Assembly: GCA_021234155.1 (NCBI GenBank)
Contig: JAJEKV010000073.1
Span: 372,213 to 436,212 of the forward strand
DNA from: Isoetes taiwanensis
Lineage: Eukaryota > Streptophyta > Lycopodiopsida > Isoetales > Isoetaceae
Direction of reading: 5' to 3'
DNA length: 64,000 nucleotides
Both the position numbers and the translations under genes were made by a program. Numbering within the stretch: position 1 is the stretch's first letter; each line of letters starts with the position of its first letter. Below are positions 1 to 10,189 of the stretch, one piece after another. Under the pieces are notes generated by a model. That model ran no database searches, was not told the origin of the DNA, and saw nothing but the letters and a program-made list of their open reading frames with translations.

Positions 1-1815
1 CATCAGTGCTTCGTTCCAGTTACGTATTGCTTTAAGGTAGTATGGCAGGTAAACAGGTGAATTTTGGGTGTGGCGTCCAAGTGGAATTTTAGGCTCAAAA
101 TTTGTGTAATTCTGGAACACAGACCCCAGTATATCGGTACTTCAAGGTAAGGAGGATTTTGGCAGTCTTTGTAAGTGAAGTTAGACATCGTTAGTAGGGA
201 AAAAGAAAATTTCGGTGCCTTAGTGGAGAATGCTCAAAGGCGTGGGACAGAACGCAATGAGAGCAGTTAAGTTATTGGGAAATTCTGCCACTGATCTTTT
301 TGAGGGGATTATGGAATAGAGCTAGCATCTTGCTTTAGGTTGCGGTCGGATGGTGGTGATCTGAGGCTGGGTGGTATAAATATTTCCGGCTTTGGGTGTC
401 ATACTAACACATGACCTTAATTGAGTTGCTTAGTGATAGCGGGCGGGAAGGAACACAGACAAGGCATCAAGGATATGGATGCAAAAATTTGGATCACGGA
501 ATCTCAAATTATTTTCCCATGGGACCGAGACTTTATAGGTAAGTTAAATGAGATTAATTTTCTTTATGCGGAATAGAGAAATAAGAATTTATTTCTTGTG
601 TGTACCCATGGTGGATTGGTATCATGGAATCACTGTATCATTGGAGATACAATCCAAAATGTCTGTGAATTACGAGAAGATATTAAAGCACGTGAGGTAC
701 AAGGGTATATCGTCTCTTAACGATACGGATATCCATAACTGCTTTAGAGTTTTGCGGGGATCTAAAATAATGGAAACAAAAAGGAGGGTTCAATGGATCC
801 TAAGAGCAAGCTGGAAGCAGCGGAGGTTCCAATGGGTATAGATCTTTAATGGAAGTACAATAACTTATATAAATATTCTTAGTCGCGGTCTAAGAACTCC
901 CGGTGTCTACGTTGAACATGGGACAACCGCCTTGAGAAGGATGGACCCATGGAGCGTACTCGAGACGATCGCCGGATATAGTCTTCTTTTGAGAAGAAAT
1001 GGACTGATACGGAGTTATGTACGGGGGTAGTCCGCGGCGGTTATGGGGCGTGGCAAAAATATGCTTCTTCAAACGTTTGCTTGAGGGATAACCCACTGGA
1101 AATTGGTTGGAGAGATATCAAGGGAATCAATGATCCCAAACAAAGTGGACTATTTACTTCAAAGGCCATAAAGATAATATATATATGATAAGTCCTACCA
1201 ATCTAATTAAAAGGCAAGGAGATATTTTGAAAGGAAACTGTTGCATGCTAAAAAGGCCTAAAAATCGCGAGAGAGGAGGTCTATAAATGAAGGCCAGGCT
1301 TCCACAGTTGGACATGTCTCACAGCAGATACTCCACGTTGTGACAGCCTTCCACCTCAGGAGTGGGTGGCTTAGGAGTCTAGTTTTCAGGAATTGGGTGG
1401 CACATATTCTAGTTCATCATTGTGAGGGAGTAGCCAAAGGTCACAGGTATTGCTACTGGCGACTCTCTTGCAGATTTGCAATTATTTTCTGATCTATGGT
1501 CTATGTGGGTAGCTATGGATTGAATGTTTGCTTTCCAGGGGCTCGGTAGATACTTCAGGATATTGTTTACTCTACATGGTCATTAGAGTAACCCGGATAT
1601 TGTCTGTAAACCCGTTTTGCCCATTTGTACTATAACCCCTTGTGGACCGGTTGGGTGGTTAAGCGTGCTCTTCAATGTATTTGTATGTAATACTTATGAT
1701 AATTGGATCATGTTCTACAATTAAAATTTGTTGATCGGTTGAATAGTTCCTCTATAAACAATGAATCGTATCATATGTAGCAAAAGTAGTATGGGCGTAT
1801 TGAGGAAATGATTGC
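1..1815. other. no recognisable gene
   Basis: This stretch holds only short open frames, the longest being 97 codons on the plus strand at 548-841, and none resembles a family I know. A TATAAAT string at about 1282-1288, after a purine-rich run, could be a core promoter, but nothing downstream supports a gene. It probably belongs to decayed repeat DNA like its right-hand neighbours. Confidence 0.4.
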
Positions 1816-1817
1816 AT

Positions 1818-1990
1818 ACATTTGATAGAATGGATGCAAGGAATGCCATTTAAGTGAGTGCAATGTACGGGGAAATTTTCTAGGAGGAAATATTAAAGGT
1901 GTTCTGGCCTTTGAGCACAGCCAATAGGATCTTGAAACCAGACACTGTTGCTTATATTTTCGATGCTCTTGTTTGCCATATCAAACTAGG
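1818..1990 (+). pseudogene. PPR motif relic
   Basis: Translation from 1818 gives TFDRMDARNAI, a stop, then VSAMYGEI, and further on KPDTVAYI. This order matches the end of an S motif (FDRMxxRN), the start of a P motif (usually VVSWNAMI) and the P-to-L junction (KPDxVTYI) of PLS-class pentatricopeptide repeat proteins. PPR proteins bind single organellar RNAs, one motif per base. The frame is broken by a stop inside the VSWN position and further breaks follow, and no start or intact neighbouring motifs are visible. It is read as a short relic. The match rests on motif wording only. Confidence 0.5.
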
Positions 1991-2816
1991 AGGAGGAAAG
2001 TTCCATCCATGTTTTAAATTTGAAATTGTTAATTAATTATAGCAGTTTAACATGGCTACTTGTTCACGGTATCAGAGTGCTGGATGCTTAGATGATAACT
2101 CATCCATGTTTTATGGGTTTTCCTGCCAATGATGTGGTATCAAAAGCTGGAATACTGTGCTTGGAGGGATATGCACAGCACTAGCAAAGGCATGGGCTTA
2201 TCACTTTTGCGTGGTATGCAATCTCCAGTACCATAAATGAAGTAAAGTAGCAGATTTTGAGCCTTCTCATTGGATGCATTAACTCCTTTGGGCCTAGAAG
2301 AAGATAAATGGATCCATTGCAGGGGACTCATTAACCGGCTCAAATGTTAATTCTTGCTTTCGAATGACATTCCCATACGATTACATTATTAGGCGAGAGC
2401 GCCATGACCCGCGCCCGAACCGCTGGTGGTCCGCGTTCACGATCACGAGATGCGCCGGTAAGCAGCCATCTGCGCCAGGGCAAGCAGCTGAAGAACTGCC
2501 TTATATGTTGACGAGACTGGCCAGCCCAACAGAAGACCCGTGAAGAGCCTGAGTTGACCAAAGTTAAAACATTATGGGAGCGAGGAGGAGGCTGCGGGGA
2601 CTAGTCAGCGGTAAGATGCAAATTTTTGAGGCCGCAAATGCTGCTACTTGAAGATCCACTAACTCCCTCCAGCAGCCCCTGACCATGCTCGCACTTCACC
2701 TGCTACAGCCCCTTGCGCCCACCTGCTCAAGTTGCTTCCATCTTATGTTGCTCGCACATCTCATTTTGTGCTTCTACCATCCCCTGCATCTTTGAATCTA
2801 GCTGCCCTGCCAACAA

Positions 2817-3330
2817 ATGAGGTGTGCCTCCGCATGGTGTCCTGGAATTATGCGGGGCTTCCATAACAGAAGGGAGGCCGTCTCAACTACATTGCCACAG
2901 ATATGGATCTCATCTTCATACTTGGAAACATGGGACCATGCAGGACCTGAGATACCTGCAGGGATACAGTACTCAATCTTCAATGATTGCTATGATGATG
3001 ACCTTAAACAAAAATACGGCAATGATTAAACGCGCTACTATCGAACAGCCTTGGCACAATCAATCTTCTTATTCAAGGCAGAACTAAAACTGGCCGGTGA
3101 CAGCAGAGTGCGTGTGCAGCTACGATGCTTGAGACCCTCTTTTGTGGCAGCACACTACTTTCCACGCGAGAAGCAACTATCACACCCCTCCAGTTGGATA
3201 GGAACTTTGGACCCCTATGTCGATCTATATGATGAAGTGTCATACTCCTTGGAGACTTCAGTAATGCACGGGCGGAACAAACCATGAGATTTGATCCCAT
3301 GGTGATGATATATTAATTGCGTCTGCGGAA
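2817..3330 (+). pseudogene. LINE endonuclease (APE) relic
   Basis: Three frames together carry the landmarks of a non-LTR retrotransposon apurinic-type endonuclease in the right order: LRMVSWNYAGL at the N-terminus (usually VSWNVRGL), LETWDHAG (usually LQETW), FVAAHYFP, DPYVDLYDEV, and LLGDFSNAR near 3245-3270, which is the GDFNAR active-site motif with an extra residue. The enzyme nicks target DNA to prime reverse transcription. At least two frameshifts and in-frame stops separate the blocks. The matching reverse transcriptase part lies at 4.47-5.7 kb on the same strand, with a ~300-bp tandem repeat in between, so this is one element split by later insertion or rearrangement. A length-complete ORF2 would be over 3 kb, so most is lost or unreadable. 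Confidence 0.7.
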
Positions 3331-3484
3331 GGGCTTGGCACGGACATCAGATTGACAATTTCAGTCACAGCTATGGTAGACAATTGCTTTCTTTGTGTGA
3401 AAAGTATCTTTGACATGGTAATCTGCAATGGGTAGCACGATGGCCGTCCGCCCTTAAAACCTTGTGTAATAGCGGGAAAACCGG

Positions 3485-3660
3485 GGGAGGGATCTAGTGT
3501 GATGGACTATGTCTTTGGTGCTGACGGAGGATATACGTAATAGAGTAAAGCACTTCGGTGGGAACAATAACTAATGGGAGGATCTGGTGTGATGGACTAT
3601 GTCTTTGAATTGCACAGCGGGGATATACATGTCGTCAAGCAGTGGGAACAACTAATGAGA
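3485..3660. repeat. ~90-bp tandem pair
   Basis: Two adjacent units start at 3485 and 3576. Both begin GGGAGG(G)ATCT, continue GTGTGATGGACTATGTCTTT, and end with a GTGGGAACAA-type string followed by CTAATG. They differ by small indels. The pair lies inside the split LINE and has no coding signal. Confidence 0.75.
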
Positions 3661-3726
3661 GATGAAGATGGGCTCGGACCACTTACCACTTTGCTTGAAG
3701 TTGGCTTGTGATTTGCTCCCTCCCAC

Positions 3727-4460
3727 TTATTTTTTATTTTTTGTTTAGGTCCATACTGAGAACTAATCTTGTACAGATTAGCTAGCTATATCCTTGCCTT
3801 GCGGCAGCAAAGTGGAAGTCGCATTATGGCTTTTAAGTTCTACCCGCGTCGGGGATCATCATCATATAACCCGACCAACTCCAAAGATAAACATACATTG
3901 GCAAGGTTTGAACCCGACCAAATGCACATTATTTTGGCATTACTAGGCCTATACAACTCACCACACATCACGTTAGGAAAACTTTTACGTACATGCCGGG
4001 GATATCTCCTTGATCACAGTATTTTTTATTTTTGTTTAAGGTCCATACTAGACTAATGCCATGCAGTTAGCTAGCTATCCACTGCCTTGCGGCAGCCAGG
4101 TGGAGGATAAGTATAGGCTTTTAAGTTCTATCACGTCGGGTCATCATCATATAACCCCAAGTAACCAACTCCCAAGATAATATACATTGGCAAGGTTTGA
4201 ACCCATGACCAAGTACACATTGTTTGGCATTGAGCTATACCAACTCACCACACATCAAATTTAAGGCAAAATTTTTGCCCATGCCTTGTGGCGGGGATAT
4301 CTCCCTTAGGAAGTCACTGGTATTTTATTTTTGTTTAAGGTCCATACTAGACTAATCTTATACATATTAGCTAGCTATATCCCACTGCCTTGCGGCATGC
4401 AAAGTGGAGGACACGTATAGGCTTTTAAGTTCTACCACATCGGGGATCATCATCATTAGC
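3727..4460 (-). repeat. ~297-bp tandem repeat with SINE heads
   Basis: Units start near 3727, 4020 and 4320; the third stops after about 140 bp. Each starts with a T-rich run, then GGTCCATACT, TTAGCTAGCTAT, GCCTTGCGGCA and GGGATCATCATCAT. Units one and two then carry, on the minus strand, a tRNA-like polymerase III promoter: box B GGTTCAAACC (complement at 3905-3915 and 4194-4204) and a box A-like GTATAGCTCAATGCC (complement near 3937-3962 and 4225-4250), about 30 bp apart. That spacing is typical of tRNA-derived SINEs. The array lies between the endonuclease and reverse transcriptase halves of a LINE. Whether the whole unit is one SINE family duplicated in tandem is inference. Confidence 0.6.
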
Positions 4461-4471
4461 GCTACTATCAT

Positions 4472-5690
4472 GTTACTATCGAACGGCCTTGGCACAATCA
4501 ATCTCCTTGTTCAAGACAGAATGCAGTGTATAGGCTATATGAAAGATGCTCGGGTCGGTTGCAGCCGACAAGCCAACCATTTGATAGTAGTATCGGGGTT
4601 TGTCAGGGATGCCCTCTCTCCCCAACATTGTTTGGGCTTTACATTGATCAATTGGAGAGCTGGCTTGTTGATAATGGGGGTGAGGGGCTCACCTTCTCTA
4701 CCAAATCATTAAGCTGTTAATATATGCTAATGATGTGGACCTCCTAGCTTACACACCAGTAGATATGCAACGACATATCGATGCCTGAACACATTTGTAA
4801 GCGGTGATATCTTGGCGTCAGCTTAGCCAAGACTAAGGTGGTTTTCATATCATCTTCCGTCAGCCGGATCCCCTCCTTCAGTTACCGAGGCAGAATGTGG
4901 AAGTAGCATCCACATACAAATATTTGGGAGTGGAGTTTCCTTCTACTATGCATTTGGGACACATCCATACGGCCTCCCCGAGGTTACGCGGGCTGGAAGA
5001 CACTATGCAATGCAAAATAATAGTCATAGGCGGAGTTGTATGAAGTTGGACCCATCGGTCACACCCTGTTCAAGGTCTTAGTGGAGTATGTCTCCTTCTA
5101 TCACGGGGTTGAAGTATGGGGCCCAATGGTATCCCTCGCTGCTTGGAATGACTTGGAGCAGACGGGTCACGAGAAGCCCAGCTAGCAGTGCAGAGCACTA
5201 GGGGTGGTCCACAGTCCCATATCAAATTCTCTTGCAGGAGACAGGATTCTTGCCTCTTCAGAGGCGGCCCTTGTTGTCTATTTTCGGAAGGTGAGTCAGC
5301 CTTGGGCAGCTCGTCTCCCCTAAACTAGCTTATATCATGGCAATGGGGCCACAGCGCCTCAAGGCCTGCTGGAGGAAAAGAGAGCTCAATGGATGGCTAG
5401 ATGTGTGCAGGAGCACAGGTGCATGCATGTGCAAGCAGAGGAAGATCGCCATAGCTTGGGGTAATATCTTGATGCTTGCTGTCATCAAGTTTTTGGGATG
5501 CCGAGCGCCCTTGAATAGGTCAAGACAGCACACTACTGGCATACATAAATCCCACATTGGAACAAGGCCGCAGTACTACCTGCACACCTTGCCCATGAAA
5601 AGGCGCAGACTCATTGCCTCCATTCATAGGGCATCATCTTGAATTAGGGCGAGGCGGATGGATTGGTGAGCCACGTGGAGCCATTTCCGT
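4472..5690 (+). pseudogene. LINE reverse transcriptase relic
   Basis: The frame at 4526-4720 ends with CQGCPLSPTLFGLYIDQLE, the reverse transcriptase segment that precedes the catalytic loop in non-LTR retrotransposons. The catalytic box itself follows one frame over at 4723-4734 as YAND instead of YADD, then VDLLAY. Downstream blocks match the C-terminal half of the same ORF in several frames: YHGVEVWGP near 5107, and a RALGVVHSPI plus DRILASSEAALV block near 5196-5270. Frameshifts, stops and the changed active-site aspartate make it inactive as read. It probably continues the endonuclease relic at 2.8-3.3 kb. It resembles the RTE/L2-like plant LINEs more than L1, but I cannot place the clade firmly. 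Confidence 0.75.
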
Positions 5691-6067
5691 CAATCTTGCC
5701 GATAAGTCATTGAGGATGAATCTCTTTACCCTTCAAAGTTGCCCAACAGCAATTAAAATCGATAGCGCTATGCTGAGTTAGTCGGGCTGGCCATTTACTA
5801 CATGTGACATTGAGCACGGCATCCGTGCGATTACTAGGATCATATACCTTGATCATGGATATGCGAGATCGTATAACTCCTCGGGCCGCAGCGTTTGACA
5901 TGTACATACGATTATTTCATGATGATGTATACTTATACGGTTGACAACATTCTTATTACCACGGTCTTTTCCCTCGAAACCCTTAGGAGTGAGGGTTTTA
6001 TTCCACGGTAATAAGTTGCTCGCTCATACAGGTCCTATGGGCCAGTTGGTCTCGGGTGGGCGTGAAA

Positions 6068-6325
6068 CCATTCTTATTCTTATTCAGCATTTGTATTCAA
6101 GCATTCTTGTTCTTATTCTTATTCTTATTCTTGTTCACTTGTTCTTGATAGTATTTCTTGTTCTTATTCTTGTTCTTGTTCTTTGTTTCTTGTTCCACAT
6201 TCTTAATTTCTTGTTACCTTTATTCTTATTCTTGTTCTTGTTACCTTTATTCTTATTCTTATTCTTATTCTTATTCTTATTCTTTATTCTTATTCCTTAT
6301 TCTCTTGATACACTCTTATTCTTAT
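6068..6325 (+). repeat. TTCTTA/TTCTTG simple repeat
   Basis: About 250 bp are built almost only from TTCTTA and TTCTTG hexamers with interruptions such as TTACC and TTTG. Translated, it gives a runaway Leu/Ile/Phe or Tyr/Ser repeat, which explains the 153-codon open frame over it. That frame should not be taken as a gene. Confidence 0.9.
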
Positions 6326-6424
6326 TCTCAAATACTGAATGCCAATTTATGAGAATTTTGGATGTCTTTTTATTGGTAGATCATTCCCCGAAGTTGTCTT
6401 AGGAAACACAAATAGTCTCCATGG

Positions 6425-7320
6425 CTGAATTGCTACTGAGCGTTGTTTCATGGAATGCAATACTGAGATATTCTAACACACAAGAAAGTAAAAAAACGTT
6501 TTTGCTCCTTGAAGAGATGAGGTGGAGCGTATAGAGACAAATAATATACAGATTTTACGTAAAGCTATCTGCTTGTAGTGATATATCACAAGGGGTAGGT
6601 CCATGCTGGAATTCTAAAGAATGATGTAAGGACAGTTTGGTGCAAGCAGTCAAGTCGCATTGACATACACAAGATGTGCCAGCATTAAAGATGCCGAAGT
6701 ATTTTCGGTGTTTTACCGCAGGATATTGTTCCATGGGGATGCAAATAGCGTTTTAAGATGTTAGGCGATATGATGATGGTGTAATACCCAATCAAGTTAG
6801 TTTTTGCTTTCTTTCTTGGGTGCATATTTAAGATGGCTTCATTTGGACAAGGGAAAACACTTTCACACATGCATCTAGAGCATCTCGTTTTATATTTGAC
6901 TTTTCAGTTGGCAATGATCTTGTGGCATGTGTATGCTAGCTGCAGCAGAATTAACAAGCAGTTTTGATGGCTACATTCCACGAATCTGCATGTTTGAAGG
7001 GTGTAAGTAAATGCAAGGGATCTAGTACATGGTGGGGACTCTGCTCGGGCCCTAACTTATCTTTTATCGCTCTGCATTTCGCGCATTGATGAAGGTTGTT
7101 TTGTTTTAACATGATGGGTCAAATTTGCAATCTTATAGTGCAGCATTACTGGTTGACCTTTTTGGCCATGCATTGCCAACCTTGCCATATCAGCAAGTTT
7201 AGAAGTCATTGTTGCATGTGGAATACATTATGATATGGAACTGGCTGAGCAGGCCATACAACAAGTCCTTCAGGCATTTTCTATGAGAACAGCCAATGTT
7301 TAATGCTCCTCCTAAGACCC
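6425..7320 (+). pseudogene. PPR gene relic with E-motif end
   Basis: Several frames show PLS-class PPR wording in the correct order. LSVVSWNAILRYSNTQ (near 6440) is a P motif start and is followed by LLEEMRWS. Then come AISACSDISQG (an L motif), IPNQVSFCFLSW (near 6788), and at the far end YMELAEQAIQQVLQAFSMRTANV (from about 7233), which matches the E motif (usually xELAExAxxxVLELxPxNxAxY). The span is short for a full PLS-E protein, and stops and frameshifts occur every 20-40 codons. No start codon or DYW deaminase domain is visible. The right end runs straight into a U6-like sequence at 7335. Confidence 0.6.
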
Positions 7321-7334
7321 AACATGTAGCTTTA

Positions 7335-7402
7335 GTCCTCAGGACATCTGAAAAAATTGGAACGATACATCAAAGATTAACATGGCCCCTGCCCAAGGAT
7401 AG
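7335..7402 (+). pseudogene. U6 snRNA pseudogene, 3' truncated
   Basis: About 68 bases match the 5' two thirds of U6 spliceosomal RNA: a GTCC-TCA-GGAC 5' stem-loop with the GTCC..GGAC stem kept, then CATC, AAAATTGGAACGATACA, AAGATTAACATGG (U6 has AGATTAGCATGG) and CCCCTGCCCAAGGAT. The invariant ACAGAGA box, which pairs with the 5' splice site, reads ACATCAA here, and the 3' third (GACACGC onward and the T-run terminator) is missing. No plant upstream sequence element with a correctly spaced TATA box precedes it. This is therefore a dead copy. Truncated U6 sequences joined to other sequence are common by-products of LINE template switching. Confidence 0.85.
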
Positions 7403-7427
7403 TCCAATATAATTCCACACTCCAAAG

Positions 7428-7535
7428 GCAGATTATTTGTTCCTATGTCTTCAAGACCATCAAGCACAACATTGATCAATGGCAAATTATCTGTTCCTCT
7501 ATCTTGAAAACTACCAAGAACAACATTGACTGCCT
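7428..7535 (-). repeat. 54-bp tandem pair, in frame on minus strand
   Basis: Two 54-bp units (7428-7481 and 7482-7535) share GGCA(A/G)ATTAT, TGTTCCT and ACAACATTGA. On the minus strand a 72-codon frame crosses both and reads them as two 18-residue repeats, NVVLGSFQDRGTDNLPLI and NVVLDGLEDIGTNNLPLE. The unit length is a multiple of three and the frame is kept, so a coding origin is possible, but no known family is recognised and the frame is short. Confidence 0.55.
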
Positions 7536-8184
7536 CTTTAAAGTAAAATTTCATCAAACTGGAAGTAAATTAGATTTTTTGGGCTGCCTCTCGAAGGCAA
7601 ACCCTCACTTATATGGGTTTTTGAAATATTCTAGTTATATGCTAGCATATATCTAGAATAATCTAAAACTAGCCTAAACTTGGCACGACCTGTAATTTTT
7701 TGGGCGCTCCTGTTGCTGGGCAAGCCTGTTGCCGCTGTTAAAACCGTCTTCCAAAATGCCATATAATAAATTATGTAAAAAGGTATCTTCTTAAATGCAC
7801 CATCATACTTGTTGTTTAACAATGTTCAGATGTGTCACAGATCCATGACTCAAGTGGATGTGTTTCCTTTTTTTTCTATATATACTCACTATTTTGAGGA
7901 TTGGATTATCCAATATAGAATCTTGAGGGATATACCACATATCAGTATTTAATTAGCATATCTAAAAGACAATGTAGTTCTCTTAGCTCGCAATTCAATG
8001 CAAAATAATATCTATATATATGTCAATGCGACCAAGACTAATTTTTGTTATTTCATGGTTAACGTAAAATATATTTTCTCTGCATCTAAAATTGGGAGCT
8101 GCAGAATGAAAGACCTCATATACTTCGCAAAACATTGCCTTAAGATAAAGCTTTATGATTGGTCCCATCAACGACAAGTTTCCC

Positions 8185-8316
8185 ATATGTTAGTTGAGTT
8201 AGTGCAAGGTCTAGTGTAAATATTGCTTTCTATATGTTGGTTGAGGTGTAGGGTCTAGTGTTAATATTGCTTTTCATATGCTAGTTGTGGTGTAGGTTTT
8301 AGTGCTAATATTGAAA
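8185..8316. repeat. ~45-bp tandem repeat, three copies
   Basis: Units start at 8185, 8232 and 8276. Each reads ATATG(T/C)T(A/G)GTTG, then a GGT(C/T)TAGTG-type string, then TAATATTG. The spacing is 47 and 44 bp. There is no coding frame across it. Confidence 0.8.
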
Positions 8317-8318
8317 AT

Positions 8319-8945
8319 CTAAAATAGCCTAACACATGTCCACAGTTCCATATGCAGCTTTTCATTCTCTAATGGGTAGACATAGAATGCCACCTCTTTA
8401 CCGCCACAAAACCTTGCATTCATACCTGTCGAGCCGTCAACAGCTTGAAGCTTGGCAATGTGCCCGATGCATATGGTTGACCACAACACTTTCAGGTGAC
8501 CTGCTTGAGCAAGTCTTCTCCATGGAGTTCCACCTCTCTTAAAAATACCTTCATGTCGAGGCATGCCTCGGGAGCTCTGCATCATTGTCTTCAATGCACA
8601 GCAATTTATGTGTTTAACATGCGGTGGTGTGGCGGCATTATCTTCTAGGTTGGAGTGCGAGATGTCATTCTTTGAGCCAAAGAATAAATGACCCCTTTGA
8701 CTCTTCAAAAAATTGTCAATCTCGGGGTTCAGGATAGGAACAGCGAAGCGGATCTCCATTGAAATGCTTTCTAGCGACACGACCTTGAATCCTCGGTAGG
8801 GGCAAATTATGATGAGTATTAAAATTGTGCACTTTGCCCTCGACGCTTTAATGCCATTGTATGACATGCACTTTAGCTCCATCCACGGAACTATAACATG
8901 AAAGGAAAGTAGTGTTATAAATCGCGGCCGCGATCCGGTGGACAA
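8319..8945 (-). CDS. 208-codon open frame, unrecognised
   Basis: This is the second longest open frame in the window. The product would be 208 residues with no signal peptide, no clear membrane span and no motif I recognise. It contains a mixed hydrophilic middle (near NPEIDNFLKSQRGHLFFGSKND) and a Gly/Arg-rich stretch. Its start lies beside a 14-bp palindrome, ATCGCGGCCGCGAT, at 8921-8934. There is no clear promoter, neighbouring exon or polyadenylation context. In AT-balanced repeat DNA a frame of this length can arise by chance. It may be a remnant of a mobile element ORF. Confidence 0.2.
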   Translation of the reverse strand: MSTGSRPRFITLLSFHVIVPWMELKCMSYNGIKASRAKCTILILIIICPYRGFKVVSLESISMEIRFAVPILNPEIDNFLKSQRGHLFFGSKNDISHSNLEDNAATPPHVKHINCCALKTMMQSSRGMPRHEGIFKRGGTPWRRLAQAGHLKVLWSTICIGHIAKLQAVDGSTGMNARFCGGKEVAFYVYPLENEKLHMELWTCVRLF

Positions 8946-9048
8946 ATCTTAAGTCTGGAACAACAGCGAGTTTCGACATGAGTACATATTACCCATAGAA
9001 TTTGCTCGAGGTCGCCCGGCAGCGATTTTGGTGAGAGTGAAATATTTT

Positions 9049-9320
9049 GACCCAATGGTGAGCCTTTGAATTCTTTATTTAGGATAAAACATCAATGAAT
9101 CATGATAATATTCACCCGTAAAAGAAACATGCATCTAAACATGTGCACCGTAACGAGGGGATCTAAACATGCATGCAGTGATTATGATCGGATAAGCTGG
9201 TTACGCCACCACGATCTTACTGAGATGAAATTATGTGACCAATGGCGAGCCTTTGAAGTATGCTGCTTGGGATAAAACATAAATGAATCTGTACTAATGT
9301 CCCCTTAAATAAATAAATCA
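9049..9320. repeat. ~185-bp direct duplication
   Basis: The block AATGGTGAGCCTTTGAA, then GGATAAAACATCAATGAATC (9056 onward), recurs as AATGGCGAGCCTTTGAA, then GGATAAAACATAAATGAATC (from 9241). Between the copies are two CATGCA strings. This is an old tandem duplication with no coding content. Confidence 0.7.
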
Positions 9321-9321
9321 A

Positions 9322-9789
9322 ATGAATGCCCCGCCAACAAATGATGTAGCAATTGGAAGTGTATATGGGATTTTTACATCAGGTGGGCAAACTACTCAAT
9401 GTGTGCTTCAGATTCAATCGAGAACTCCAGGATTCAATAGAGAACTCCACAAGTATGCGCTTCAAATAGATCCAAACCAAGGGCATCTTAACATGCATCA
9501 CGGGCATGCATCTACATGCATCTTAGACAAAGCGAAATTGAATCGAGCGAAATGCAGCAGAGATGCCCAGGAAATTGAATCGGTTTCTTCAGATACGAGC
9601 AAAAACCCCTTAAATCTGGTCGCGCTTTGCTCCCACAGGCTTCGCGCCACAAGGCAACAAGCAGCGCCCACACAATCGGCAGGCGCCCACAAAATTGGAA
9701 TGAAGGCGCCTACGAATAAGTTTCTCCCACTTTGTGTTGTTAAGATACCGAATTTCAAAATGTATGAATTTGAATTCGAAAATGTTTAA
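9322..9789 (+). CDS. 155-codon open frame, unrecognised
   Basis: A single open frame of 155 codons whose predicted product is hydrophilic, His/Gln rich near the middle (LNMHHGHASTC) and ends in FEFENV. I see no domain, signal peptide or transmembrane segment. It starts at the edge of a duplicated block and ends before a promoter-like stretch. No splice sites or homologous neighbours support it. It could be chance or part of a decayed element. Confidence 0.15.
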   Translation: MNAPPTNDVAIGSVYGIFTSGGQTTQCVLQIQSRTPGFNRELHKYALQIDPNQGHLNMHHGHASTCILDKAKLNRAKCSRDAQEIESVSSDTSKNPLNLVALCSHRLRATRQQAAPTQSAGAHKIGMKAPTNKFLPLCVVKIPNFKMYEFEFENV

Positions 9790-9934
9790 TTTGAATTGAA
9801 TGCGATTTAAAGTCTACCCTGCATGAGTAATTATGGTTCACGACGGCATTATCTTGGCGTTGATGGCGGTCACGCGTCAATTTCATCGATCGCCATGCTT
9901 TGTGGCCGTCGGACATCATGCGTCGTCATTTTAT

Positions 9935-10140
9935 GCGGGATCTGGGTCATTAATGCCGGAAATATTAACGCCCGTCGTTATCCAAGCCCATTCACTATTT
10001 CTAATGTTCGCGGCCATTCGGTCATTAATCGCCCATCGATCCCGGTAATACCCGTCGATCATAAATACCCGTCATTACAATGTCGCCCGTAATTAATACC
10101 AGCATTCGTGTCGCCCGTCATTAATACCGGCCCGTCATAA
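9935..10140. promoter_or_regulatory. degenerate CCCGTCATTAATACC motif array
   Basis: Within about 200 bp the motif (C)CCGTCATTAATACC and close variants (GGTCATTAATGCCGG, CCCGTCGTTAT, GGTCATTAATCGCCC, CCCGTCATTAC, CCCGTAATTAATACC, CCCGTCATTAATACC) occur at least seven times, ending 10-15 bp before a TATA box. Motif clusters of this type upstream of a TATA box suggest transcription factor binding sites, or the subterminal repeats of a transposon. The function is inferred. Confidence 0.45.
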
Positions 10141-10150
10141 GTTCAATCCC

Positions 10151-10160
10151 TATATATAAA
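10151..10160 (+). promoter_or_regulatory. TATA box, TATATATAAA
   Basis: A strong plant-type TATA box sits directly after a cluster of repeated motifs. Transcription would start about 30 bp on, near 10185-10195. The following 350 bp are richer in C and G and contain a CAG/GTAATTT string near 10260 that could be a splice donor. I do not recognise the transcript that would follow. Confidence 0.45.
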
Positions 10161-10189
10161 CACTTTCCACAAATTTTCGCGATTATTTC

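Noticed and set aside
2140..2343. DYW-domain remnant on the minus strand (YGTGDCIPRK region)
   Set aside because: No HxE or CxxC zinc motifs and no DYW end could be found; the resemblance was too vague.
5941..6402. 153-codon Leu/Ile/Phe-rich open frame
   Set aside because: It is the translation of a TTCTTA/TTCTTG simple repeat, with a second frame giving Tyr/Ser repeats over the same bases.
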